A stretch of DNA of 8,543 bases from GCA-003244245 sp038276315 (GTDB lineage: Bacteria; Actinomycetota; Actinomycetes; Mycobacteriales; Pseudonocardiaceae): NCBI GenBank assembly GCA_038276315.1, contig JBBPZY010000376.1:1-8543 (forward strand), written 5' to 3'. The notes beneath the pieces were generated by a model that searched no databases, was not told where the DNA came from, and worked only from the letters and a program-made list of their open reading frames with translations. The translations under genes and the position numbers were made by a program. Shown here piece by piece: positions 1 through 5,022 of the stretch. Each line of letters starts with the position of its first letter. The stretch's first letter is position 1.

Positions 1-180
1 CACCACCGGGGTCACGATGATCAGCACCAAGCTCAGCCACAACCACCGCCAGAACGGCCGGGCGTCGGGCCAGAACCGCCGGAAGACCTCGCGCACGCTC
101 GCGGCAGGAGCAGCCTCCACCAAACCTCCGGCAGTCGACGCCGGACGCAACAGCGACTTCAACACCTCCCGCACAATCAC
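1..180 (-). CDS. Probable ABC exporter (membrane/ATPase), N-terminal part only
   Basis: The minus strand is open for 60 codons from a GTG at 180 to the window edge. The translation has a short polar start, then the segment FRRFWPDARPFWRWLWLSLV followed by LIIVTPVV. A cluster of aromatic and arginine residues leading straight into the first membrane helix is typical of the N-terminus of fused membrane-ATPase exporters of the MdlB/MsbA type. No C39 peptidase domain fits before this helix. A second GTG at 174 has GGAG five bases upstream and may be the true start. It lies 134 bp downstream of the small Tyr/Asn-rich peptide gene on the same strand, so it may export that peptide. The ATPase motifs lie outside the window, so this is family recognition from about 60 residues; another polytopic membrane protein is possible. 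Confidence 0.55.
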   Translation of the reverse strand, partial: MIVREVLKSLLRPASTAGGLVEAAPAASVREVFRRFWPDARPFWRWLWLSLVLIIVTPVV

Positions 181-203
181 TCCACTTCTAGGTCTCGTGC
201 CCG

Positions 204-240
204 GTTGGACTCGGCGGTTGAACTCGGCGGTGGACTCGGG
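204..240. repeat. Three tandem 12-13 bp repeats
   Basis: Units at 204-216 (GTTGGACTCGGCG), 217-229 (GTTGAACTCGGCG) and 230-240 (GTGGACTCGGG, degenerate) follow directly on one another. They lie in the leader between the small peptide gene and the putative exporter gene, close to the exporter's start. They could be an operator array or simple slippage; the sequence does not decide. Confidence 0.6.
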
Positions 241-248
241 TATGGCTA

Positions 249-292
249 GGCGGTGGCCATCGTCCCTCTGGTAGGAAATCGAGGCCACCGCC
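249..292 (-). terminator. Strong hairpin between peptide and exporter genes (attenuator-like)
   Basis: GGCGGTGGCC at 249-258 is perfectly complementary to GGCCACCGCC at 283-292. The 24-nt loop can add a further TCG/CGA pairing at 260-262 and 280-282 beyond a one-base bulge. There is no T run on either side, so it is not a classical intrinsic terminator. Placed between a small peptide gene and its putative exporter, it could be a leaky terminator or an mRNA stabiliser that keeps peptide expression above exporter expression. That role is inferred. Confidence 0.5.
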
Positions 293-314
293 GCGCACGC
301 TGCTGATCGACGTG

Positions 315-500
315 CTACCCCAGGAGCCCTAGCAATGAGCGACGGGTGGGCCCGCGCTCAAAGCCGCTGTAGTTATTGTTGTAGTAGCCCTCGTTCTCAT
401 AGTCATAGTAGTAGTTCCGGTACTCGTTGGTGCCGCCGTCGGAGTAGCCGCCGCGACGCTCCCCGCTGGCACCCGTGGTGAAGACTTCCGAGACCCTCAT
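315..500 (-). CDS. Small Tyr/Asn/Gly-rich peptide, possible RiPP precursor
   Basis: This is a 61-residue ORF starting at ATG 500, with AAGGAG at 505-510 four bases upstream, a near-ideal ribosome binding site. An upstream in-frame ATG at 533 would add 11 residues but lacks such a site. The first 18 residues form a leader-like part ending in RRGG. Residues 19-48 are extremely rich in Tyr (9), Asn (6) and Gly. The tail PTRRSLLGLLG (51-61) is basic then hydrophobic. There is no Cys, which argues against lanthipeptides, sactipeptides and thiopeptides. Between residues 27 and 42 the pattern Tyr-x-Asn/Asp occurs five times (YRN, YYD, YEN, YYN, YNN), the motif type that radical-SAM cyclophane (triceptide) enzymes crosslink in other systems. 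A putative exporter follows on the same strand. No modifying enzyme is visible in the window. An unmodified structural or secreted peptide is the alternative. Confidence 0.7.
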   Translation of the reverse strand: MRVSEVFTTGASGERRGGYSDGGTNEYRNYYYDYENEGYYNNNYSGFERGPTRRSLLGLLG

Positions 501-669
501 ATCGCTCCTTAATCCCGATCGATGGAGGAGCAAGGCAAGCCGAAAGACCGGACCCGCCTGGGAATTGCCTGCAGCCCCCCTGTAAAGTGCGCGGTCGACA
601 AGCTGCCTGCTCCCATGTAGCTGAGCGTATAAGGTGCTCGCAGAGGGACGCCTCGCGCGACATGATGCG

Positions 670-691
670 CGCTCACCGACGCAGGTGAGCG
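670..691. promoter_or_regulatory. Perfect 8-bp inverted repeat, 6-nt loop
   Basis: CGCTCACC at 670-677 pairs with GGTGAGCG at 684-691 around the loop GACGCA. It lies about 170-190 bases upstream of the peptide start and about 190 bases after moeA. It could be a regulator-binding site or part of a terminator for the moeA transcript; without a T run the latter would be Rho-independent only in the loose actinobacterial sense. Confidence 0.4.
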
Positions 692-713
692 TCGTTGCGA
701 TTCTCCCCCGGTG

Positions 714-734
714 TCAACACCGACAGTGTGTTGA
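714..734. promoter_or_regulatory. Perfect 7-bp inverted repeat, 7-nt spacer
   Basis: TCAACAC at 714-720 and GTGTTGA at 728-734 are perfect inverted half-sites separated by CGACAGT. Centre-to-centre spacing is 14 bp, and the symmetric half-sites resemble a dimeric repressor operator. No regulator gene is visible nearby. It may equally be part of the transcript end of moeA, read on the minus strand just before the 670-691 repeat. Confidence 0.4.
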
Positions 735-878
735 TCCGCCGCACTCGCAGCAAACCCAAGGTGATCCGACCAGGCCCCCTTACTCCCCGTGGTCACGCAA
801 CTACGAAACTAAGCCATGGGTGTGGTGATTGCAATGACAACTTCCCGTGCACAAGCGGTCACACACCGTGAGCCCCTG

Positions 879-2102
879 TTACCGGTAGAGCGTGATGGAG
901 ACCTCTGCGCCGGCGTCGAGGCCGGTGGTCGGTTCGGGCACCACGAGGTATCCGTCGGCGCGGGTGAGCACGGACAGTAGCGCAGACGCGCCGAACAACG
1001 GCTCGGCCTGGTGCCCTCTCAGCTGCACCTGCACAATGTCCCGGCGGCCCGCCTCCGACGGCACCTGACGGGTCAGAGAAGCGGTCACCGACGGCTCGGG
1101 GGGCGGGGTGGCGCAGCCGGCGAGGCGCCACACCAACGGGGCGCCGACCAGCCGGACCACCACCAGGGCGGACAGCGGATTGCCCGGCAACCCGATCACC
1201 GGTACGCCACTGCACTCGGCGAGCAGAGTGGGCTTGCCGGGTTTGATCGCGAGGCCGTGGCAGAAGATGCCCGGCGCTCCGAGACTCGCGACGGCGTCGG
1301 CGGTGGCGTCGCGGGTCCCCACTGAGGAGCCGGCGGAGACGACCACCAGATCTGCCTGCGCCAGCGCCGTCTGCAGCGCACTGCGCAGGGCAGCCGGATC
1401 GTCGGGCACGATTCCGCACGGCACCGGCCATCCGCCCGCCTCGAGCACCAGACCGGCGAGTGCCGGGGCAATCGCATCGCGAACCTGGCCCGCATGCAGG
1501 GTTGCGGTGCAAGGCGGCACCACTTCATCGCCCGTGGACAGGATGGCGACCCGTGGCCGGTCGTGGGCGAGCACCTCGGTCACTCCCGCTGCGGCGAGCA
1601 TGCCCAGATCCACCGCACGCAGCGGCCGTCCCGCGGGCGCGAGGACTGCTCCCGGGATGACGTCGGCGTCGGCCGCAACCACTCCACCGCCAGGTGCGAT
1701 GGGTCGCAGCACTTCCACCGTGCCGGGCATCGTTTCGTTGGTGTACTCCACCATTACCACCGCATCGGCGCCCGCAGGTAGCACCCCACCGGTGGGCATC
1801 TCCGCTGCAGTGCCGGCTGTCACGGTCACGTCCGGCTGGGTGCCCATCTGCACAGCACCGACCACGTCCAGGTAGGACGGCAGCCCCTCCGACGCGCCGT
1901 AGGTGTCGGCAGCCTGCACCGCGTAACCGTCCACGGTCGATCGGGCGAACCCGGGCAGCGGCCCCACGGCGATGACATCGCAGGCCGGTACCCGGCCCAG
2001 CGCATCGGCCAGCGGCACAGCCCGCGTCGGCGTGCGCAGAGCCGGACTGAATCCGGCCAGCGCCTGCGCGACGGTGCGAGTGGCGAAGAACTCCCGGCTC
2101 AC
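879..2102 (-). CDS. moeA: Molybdopterin molybdenumtransferase MoeA
   Basis: This 407-residue protein has the normal length and domain order of MoeA, the cytoplasmic enzyme that inserts molybdate (or tungstate in some paralogues) into adenylylated molybdopterin. Visible motifs are STVDGYAV (55-62), EMPTGGVLPAGADAVVMVEY (101-120), STGDEVVPP (189-197), the pterin-binding SAGSSVGTRDATADAV (256-271), KPGKPT (287-292) and GLPGNPLSALV (304-314), followed by a C-terminal beta domain. The GTG start at 2102 overlaps the stop of the NuoF-like remnant as GTGA, so the two were translationally coupled. The frame stays open much further upstream, but that extension lies inside the NuoF-like gene and should be ignored. 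After HAGQ the usual R/Y-D-S-N motif reads RDAIA (208-212), a variation that may mark a specialised paralogue. Given the AOR remnants upstream it may have served a tungsten enzyme; this is inferred. Confidence 0.93.
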   Translation of the reverse strand: MSREFFATRTVAQALAGFSPALRTPTRAVPLADALGRVPACDVIAVGPLPGFARSTVDGYAVQAADTYGASEGLPSYLDVVGAVQMGTQPDVTVTAGTAAEMPTGGVLPAGADAVVMVEYTNETMPGTVEVLRPIAPGGGVVAADADVIPGAVLAPAGRPLRAVDLGMLAAAGVTEVLAHDRPRVAILSTGDEVVPPCTATLHAGQVRDAIAPALAGLVLEAGGWPVPCGIVPDDPAALRSALQTALAQADLVVVSAGSSVGTRDATADAVASLGAPGIFCHGLAIKPGKPTLLAECSGVPVIGLPGNPLSALVVVRLVGAPLVWRLAGCATPPPEPSVTASLTRQVPSEAGRRDIVQVQLRGHQAEPLFGASALLSVLTRADGYLVVPEPTTGLDAGAEVSITLYR

Positions 2103-2416
2103 CTCTGCCCCCGTGCCCTGAGCACGCCGATGACGCGGCCGAGGACGACTTGGCCCAGCCCGCAGATCGACGTCTTGCGCATCATTTGTTCGAGCTCGAT
2201 GAGCTGGGCTGTATCGAATCCACCCGCTGCGGTCAGCAGGGCGTGCGCCTTGGTGGACCCGACCCGGCAGGGGACGCATTTGCCGCACGATTCGTCGCGG
2301 AAGAACCGCAGCACGTTGGTCGCTGCCGCGAGCAGATCGGTGCCGTCGGCGATGGCGGTCAGTGAGCGCGTAGGGCCATCCGCCGCATGGCGATCTGCGC
2401 AGGTGTCATCGGCCAC
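2099..2416 (-). pseudogene. C-terminal remnant of NuoF-like NADH-oxidising flavoprotein subunit
   Basis: The 105-residue ORF contains the C-terminal iron-sulfur domain of the NuoF/HoxF/FdsB family: DESCGKCVPCRVGS with Cys44, 47 and 50, then KTSICGLGQ with Cys85. Together these are the four ligands of one [4Fe-4S] cluster. Family members run to roughly 430-530 residues; here the FMN- and NADH-binding Rossmann part and the SLBB domain are absent. A GTG at 2416 allows translation of the stub, but residues 1-24 do not resemble the family, so homology probably starts near residue 25. The stop overlaps the moeA start (GTGA), preserving the original operon junction. The missing 5' part lies where vapBC now sits. 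I regard it as a gene remnant. In an intact operon it would pass electrons from the AOR Fe-S subunit to NAD. Confidence 0.8.
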
Positions 2417-2423
2417 AGTCAGA

Positions 2424-2454
2424 GGTTAACCTGGTGCTACAGTTGCTACGGAGG
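2424..2454 (+). promoter_or_regulatory. Putative vapBC promoter/operator and RBS
   Basis: The palindrome GGTTAACC (2424-2431) is followed by a TACAGT -10 candidate (2438-2443), two direct GCTAC copies (2436-2440, 2445-2449), and the ribosome binding site GGAGG (2450-2454) nine bases before the vapB ATG. A compact promoter with short repeats fits autoregulation by an antitoxin. No clear -35 is present. Confidence 0.4.
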
Positions 2455-2463
2455 TGGCGGACT

Positions 2464-2718
2464 ATGCCGAGGACCATCCCGCATCGGGAACTGCGCAACC
2501 ACAGCAGCGCCGTACTGCGTGACGTGCAGGCCGGTGAGACGGTGTACGTCACTAACAATGGCGAGGTCGTCGCCGTTCTGGTACCGCCGCCGAGAGCGGC
2601 CGGCGCTTCGCTGCGGATCCGGCGGGCCACGGTCCGTGGGGGTTTCACCGAACTGCCGCGGACCCGGATCCAGGAGCCGGTCCAGAATGTGCTGGACGAA
2701 CTTCGCGGCAACCAGTGA
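2464..2718 (+). CDS. vapB: VapB antitoxin, Phd/YefM type
   Basis: This 84-residue protein has the N-terminal Phd/YefM DNA-binding fold signature: RTIPHRELRNHSSAVLRDVQ (3-22), then AGETVYVTNNGEVVAVLVPP (23-42), the helix-turn and beta-strand pair that dimerise and bind the operator. The C-terminal half (45-84) is less conserved and should neutralise the toxin. The ATG at 2464 has GGAGG nine bases upstream; an in-frame earlier start at 2434 would lie on the likely promoter. Its stop overlaps the vapC GTG start as GTGA, the usual arrangement for coupled synthesis. It is transcribed against the surrounding operon and replaces most of the NuoF-like gene, so it looks like an acquired module. Confidence 0.85.
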   Translation: MPRTIPHRELRNHSSAVLRDVQAGETVYVTNNGEVVAVLVPPPRAAGASLRIRRATVRGGFTELPRTRIQEPVQNVLDELRGNQ

Positions 2719-3104
2719 TCCTCTACATCGAGACGTCGGCGGCGGCGAAGCTGCTCGTCGACGAGTCCGCATCGGGCAGGCTGGCGGCACGCCTCGACAA
2801 TGCTGTGGACCAGGATGATGCGCTGCTCTCAAGCACGCTTCTGGAGACCGAGCTGCGCCGGCTCGCGGTCCGCGTCGACCTGGCCCAGTCCGCCGTGACC
2901 CATCTGCTCGAACGCTTCGACTTGGTGGAGACGGATCGCTCCCTCTACCGGGAGGCGGGTCTGCTCCCGGGCCGCCACCTTCGCAGCCTTGACGCGCTGC
3001 ACCTCGCAGTCGCGCTGCGCGCTGGCGCCGACGTCATGGTCACCTACGATCTACGGCAAGCCTGCGCAGCCGAGACTGCCGGCCTACCCGTCCTCGCGCC
3101 ATAG
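2715..3104 (+). CDS. vapC: VapC toxin, PIN-domain ribonuclease
   Basis: The 129-residue protein is a full-length PIN domain. It starts MILYIETSAAAKLLVDE, with Glu6 where most VapC proteins have the first Asp. It continues with SSTLLETELRRL (Glu44/Glu46), SLDALHLAVALRAGADVMVTYD with Asp93 and Asp112, and ends AGLPVLAP. These acidic residues coordinate the metal ions of the RNase active site; Glu for Asp at the first position keeps the charge and is probably tolerated. VapC toxins cleave tRNA or rRNA and are held inactive by VapB. The GTG start at 2715 overlaps the vapB stop. The gene ends 21 bp from the stop of the convergent Fe-S remnant. Both genes look intact, so the pair is probably functional. 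Confidence 0.87.
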   Translation: MILYIETSAAAKLLVDESASGRLAARLDNAVDQDDALLSSTLLETELRRLAVRVDLAQSAVTHLLERFDLVETDRSLYREAGLLPGRHLRSLDALHLAVALRAGADVMVTYDLRQACAAETAGLPVLAP

Positions 3105-3125
3105 CGCGGAGCCACTCACGACTCG

Positions 3126-3497
3126 CTACGCCGGTGCTCGGAGCGGCTCGATCTGACGGTTGGTCAGCGCCCCGGTGGGGCAGGCCGCGACGCATTCGCC
3201 GCAGGTCACGCAGGATGACGCGCCCATCGGGTCGTTGAGGTCGAAGGCGATCCGGGCGCGGTAGCCCTTACCGGATCGGCCGATCACGTCGTTGCCCTGG
3301 ATGTCGTCGCAGGCCCGGGTGCAGCGGTCGCACAGGATGCAGGTGTCGTGGTCGACGGCGATCACGGGGTTGGAGGAGTCGATGCCGCGGCCGGACCCGC
3401 AGGGCAGCGCGGTGGTCTCCCGGGACACTTCGTAGCGGTCCGCCAGCGCCAGCAGCATGTTGTCGCCGGTGGAGGTCCGCTTGGGGTCGGCGTCACG
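3126..3497 (-). pseudogene. Remnant of NuoG/FdhA-like 2x[4Fe-4S] electron-transfer subunit
   Basis: The minus-strand frame from about 3497 reads RDADPKRTSTGDNMLLALAD and carries two four-Cys motifs: CILCDRCTRAC, then CVTCGECVAACPTGAL. In residues counted from the ATG at 3458 they are Cys40/43/46/50 and Cys83/86/89/93. This is the paired [4Fe-4S] domain found in NuoG-type subunits and NAD-linked formate dehydrogenase alpha subunits. The N-terminal [2Fe-2S] ferredoxin and His/Cys cluster domains are missing. At 3493-3510 the frame runs directly into AOR sequence in another frame, so the break is a deletion junction. The stop at 3126, soon after the second cluster, suits a stand-alone electron-transfer subunit better than a formate dehydrogenase, which would continue into a molybdopterin domain. 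A truncated formate dehydrogenase cannot be excluded. Confidence 0.78.
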
Positions 3498-3837
3498 CGG
3501 GCCGGCCCCAGGTGTCGCCCGCCGCGACCAGCCGCGGGGTGGGGCCGTCGATGAGCAGCGCCGACGGGGTGGCGGCCCGGTCGGTGAGCACGATCGCGTC
3601 GTGCCCGGTGAGCTTGCCCGAGATGGCGAACTGGCTCAACGCCAGTGCGTCGTTGAGCATCCCCGTCAGCGGTGATTTGGCGAGCTGGTGCAGCAGTCAA
3701 GCGCCCAGCCCCACACCACCGAGGTAGGCACGCAACACCGCCTCGTCGAGCGGCAGGGTCGTCGCATCCGGCCCGCTGACATCCACGATCAGCGCCTTGC
3801 CGGCGTATCCCCCGGGAGGCCTGGTCACTGGGCTCAT
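3493..3837 (-). pseudogene. Aldehyde:ferredoxin oxidoreductase (AOR) N-terminal remnant
   Basis: An ATG at 3837 overlaps the MobA-MoaD stop (ATGA) and starts a 46-codon frame, GGYAGKALIVDVSG then LDEAVLRAYLGGVGLGA. This is the typical AOR N-terminus. An in-frame TGA stops it at 3697-3699. The same frame resumes with LLHQLAKSPLTG, then FAISGKLTGHDAIVLTDRAA and DTWGRPA, matching the family order up to the WG motif near residue 125. Comparison with remembered AOR sequences shows about 40 residues missing between LLHQLA and KSPLTG. The frame ends in TGA at 3493-3495 and merges into the Fe-S subunit sequence. AOR proteins are about 600 residues and hold a tungsten bispterin and a [4Fe-4S] cluster; all ligands of these lie in the lost part. 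Three independent lesions make this a clear pseudogene. Confidence 0.82.
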
Positions 3838-4688
3838 CCGCCTGCGTCTGCGGACAGGAATGCGACGGTGTCCCCGTTGGCCAGTGGGACAGCGCCGTCG
3901 CGACTGATCTGGTCGCCGTTGAGCGCGGCGACGACGTGTCGATCCAGAGTCAGTTCCACTGCCGCGGCGGCACCGGACAGCGTGGCGGCACGCACGGTCC
4001 TCGGTCCGCGGTGGCCATCGGCCGCCAGCGCGCCGTAGCGCTGCACGGTGACCTGCGGAGCGGGTTGGGACCGGGCGGCGCGGTAGTCGTCCGGGGAGTT
4101 GACATTGACCACCGAATCAAGCGCTGGGTCGGCTGCGGCCAGCACCGGATCTTGCAGTAGCGCGGCGTCGTCAAGTCGCAGCGTGCGGCAACGCTCGTGC
4201 CGGAACAGGAAGGCCGGGCGCCGATCACCGGCTGCCACCAGTTCGGTGACCAGCGGTGCGAGGGCGACCCGGTAGGCGGCGGCCAGCGGCTGCGGGTAGC
4301 CGCGGGCGATCGGGAGCACCACGTCGAGATCGTCGGTGAGCGCGCTGAGTACCCGGCGGACGAACGAGGGATGGAGGAACGGCAGGTCGGTCGAACACAC
4401 GAACGCGCCTTGCGCCAATCCAACTAGCGCCGCCAGACCGGCGGCGATGCCCTGCAGCGGCCCTAGGCCCTCCTCAGGGTCCTCCACGATATCCACCCGC
4501 GGGGGCAGCTCCGGTAATGGCTGGCCGGCGGCCCGGACTACCAGCAGCGGTCCATTAACCGAGCGCGCGAGGACACCCAGAGTACGGCGCAGCAGGGTGG
4601 ATCCGTGCCACTCCAGCTCTGCTTTCGGCGTGCCCATCCGGGACGAACGGCCACCCGCCAGCACCACACCAGCCGTTCGGTGCGCCAT
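3834..4688 (-). CDS. MobA-like nucleotidyltransferase fused to a MoaD/ThiS-like domain
   Basis: The 284-residue protein has two domains. Residues 1-207 are a molybdenum-cofactor nucleotidyltransferase: VVLAGGRSSRMGTPKAEL (8-25, nucleotide-binding loop), EDPEEGLGPLQGIAAGL (69-85), FVCSTDLPFL (96-105, the metal-binding Asp) and NVNSPDDYRAA (195-205). Residues 210-284 look like MoaD/ThiS, with AALNGDQ, LANGDTVAFL and a C-terminal Gly-Gly, the end that is adenylylated and thiocarboxylated to give sulfur to the pterin dithiolene. The ATG at 4688 has AGGA eight bases upstream; the frame is open further but has no better start. Its stop overlaps the AOR start as ATGA. The fusion heading an AOR operon suggests cofactor supply dedicated to AOR, but it stays intact although AOR is dead. 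MobA identity is firm; the MoaD assignment rests on the C-terminal half. Confidence 0.83.
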   Translation of the reverse strand: MAHRTAGVVLAGGRSSRMGTPKAELEWHGSTLLRRTLGVLARSVNGPLLVVRAAGQPLPELPPRVDIVEDPEEGLGPLQGIAAGLAALVGLAQGAFVCSTDLPFLHPSFVRRVLSALTDDLDVVLPIARGYPQPLAAAYRVALAPLVTELVAAGDRRPAFLFRHERCRTLRLDDAALLQDPVLAAADPALDSVVNVNSPDDYRAARSQPAPQVTVQRYGALAADGHRGPRTVRAATLSGAAAAVELTLDRHVVAALNGDQISRDGAVPLANGDTVAFLSADAGG

Positions 4689-4720
4689 GCGTTCGATCCT
4701 AACCGCGCACACTCGCAATA

Positions 4721-4780
4721 CGTTCTGGATGCAGACTGCGCTAATCAGTACGTGATTTGCCGCAGTCTGCATCCAGAACG
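4721..4780. repeat. Perfect 20-bp inverted repeat with 20-nt loop
   Basis: CGTTCTGGATGCAGACTGCG at 4721-4740 is the exact reverse complement of 4761-4780. The loop contains a second small palindrome, AATCA (4743-4747) and TGATT (4753-4757), so a 25-bp interrupted hairpin can form. It lies 8 bp after the HepT-remnant stop and 33 bp before the mobA-moaD start, on the minus strand. It could end transcription from mntA-hepT, act as a 5' leader element or operator of the cofactor operon, or be a dispersed palindromic repeat. No T run follows on either strand. Confidence 0.85.
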
Positions 4781-4787
4781 CGATGGC

Positions 4788-4997
4788 TCAGTCGGCGGAC
4801 CAGACAACCACCTGGGACACGAACGCCTCGAAGTCTGCGAGGTGTTCGAGATTGTCGCGCACGCGCCCGTCGTCGACGTCGATGTACTCGTAGATCAGCA
4901 CGTTGCGGAACCCGACCGCCCTGGCCTCCGCCTCGGCCGTCGGGGGTAGCACGACACGCTGCGCACCGAGCGCGCGCACCGCAACCCGACGCTCCAC
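4788..4997 (-). pseudogene. hepT: HepT (DUF86) HEPN-RNase toxin, truncated remnant
   Basis: The 69-residue ORF matches the C-terminal half of HepT: TAEAEARAVGFRNVLIYEYI (20-39), then VDDGRVRDNLEHLADFEAFV. HepT is the RNase toxin of the type VII MntA-HepT module, and full proteins run to about 110-145 residues. The N-terminal helices are missing; the GTG at 4997 has no clear ribosome binding site and residues 1-14 look unrelated. The catalytic motif R-x4-H-x-Y reads RNVLIYEY (31-38), so the catalytic His is Tyr36, codon TAC at 4890-4892, one transition away from CAC. The Tyr38 that MntA AMPylates is still present. Both lesions point to an inactive toxin. It lies 25 bp downstream of mntA, as in intact modules. 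Confidence 0.75.
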
Positions 4998-5022
4998 GGG
5001 TCAAGTCGATCCGTCGCCGGCG

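Larger units (their letters stand above)
501..878. other. Intergenic region upstream of the small peptide gene
   Basis: I see no convincing gene in these 378 bases; ORFs here lack good starts and known domains. On the minus strand this is the stretch between the moeA stop and the peptide start, so it should hold the end of the moeA transcript and the promoter of the peptide gene. A TTATAC-like -10 candidate lies around 627-632, but no matching -35 is clear. Two inverted repeats, listed separately, lie in the middle. Confidence 0.5.

Noticed and set aside
315..500. Lasso peptide or lanthipeptide precursor
   Set aside because: No Cys for lanthionine; no Thr at the expected -2 position before a Gly-start core for a lasso, and no B/C-type lasso enzymes are visible. 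The macrocycle reading G to E at nine residues is only a coincidence of spacing.
634..828. Small plus-strand ORF of 64 codons in the intergenic region
   Set aside because: No ribosome binding site, weak composition and it spans the inverted repeats; likely chance.
1108..1875. 255-codon plus-strand ORF opposite moeA
   Set aside because: Antisense shadow of a conserved MoeA gene in GC-rich DNA; Thr/Ala/Pro-rich composition without any motif.
3126..3497. Formate dehydrogenase alpha subunit as the operon's main enzyme
   Set aside because: The frame stops soon after the second cluster and the preceding gene is AOR; there is no trace of a molybdopterin oxidoreductase domain. Kept only as an alternative in the feature text.
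3697..3699. In-frame TGA in the AOR frame as a selenocysteine codon
   Set aside because: In the family this position is an ordinary Lys/Arg-type residue after GLGA, not a catalytic Cys, and the gene has further deletions; a nonsense mutation is simpler.
4721..4780. Terminal inverted repeats of an insertion sequence
   Set aside because: Only 20 bases lie between the arms, leaving no room for a transposase; at most a solo or miniature remnant.
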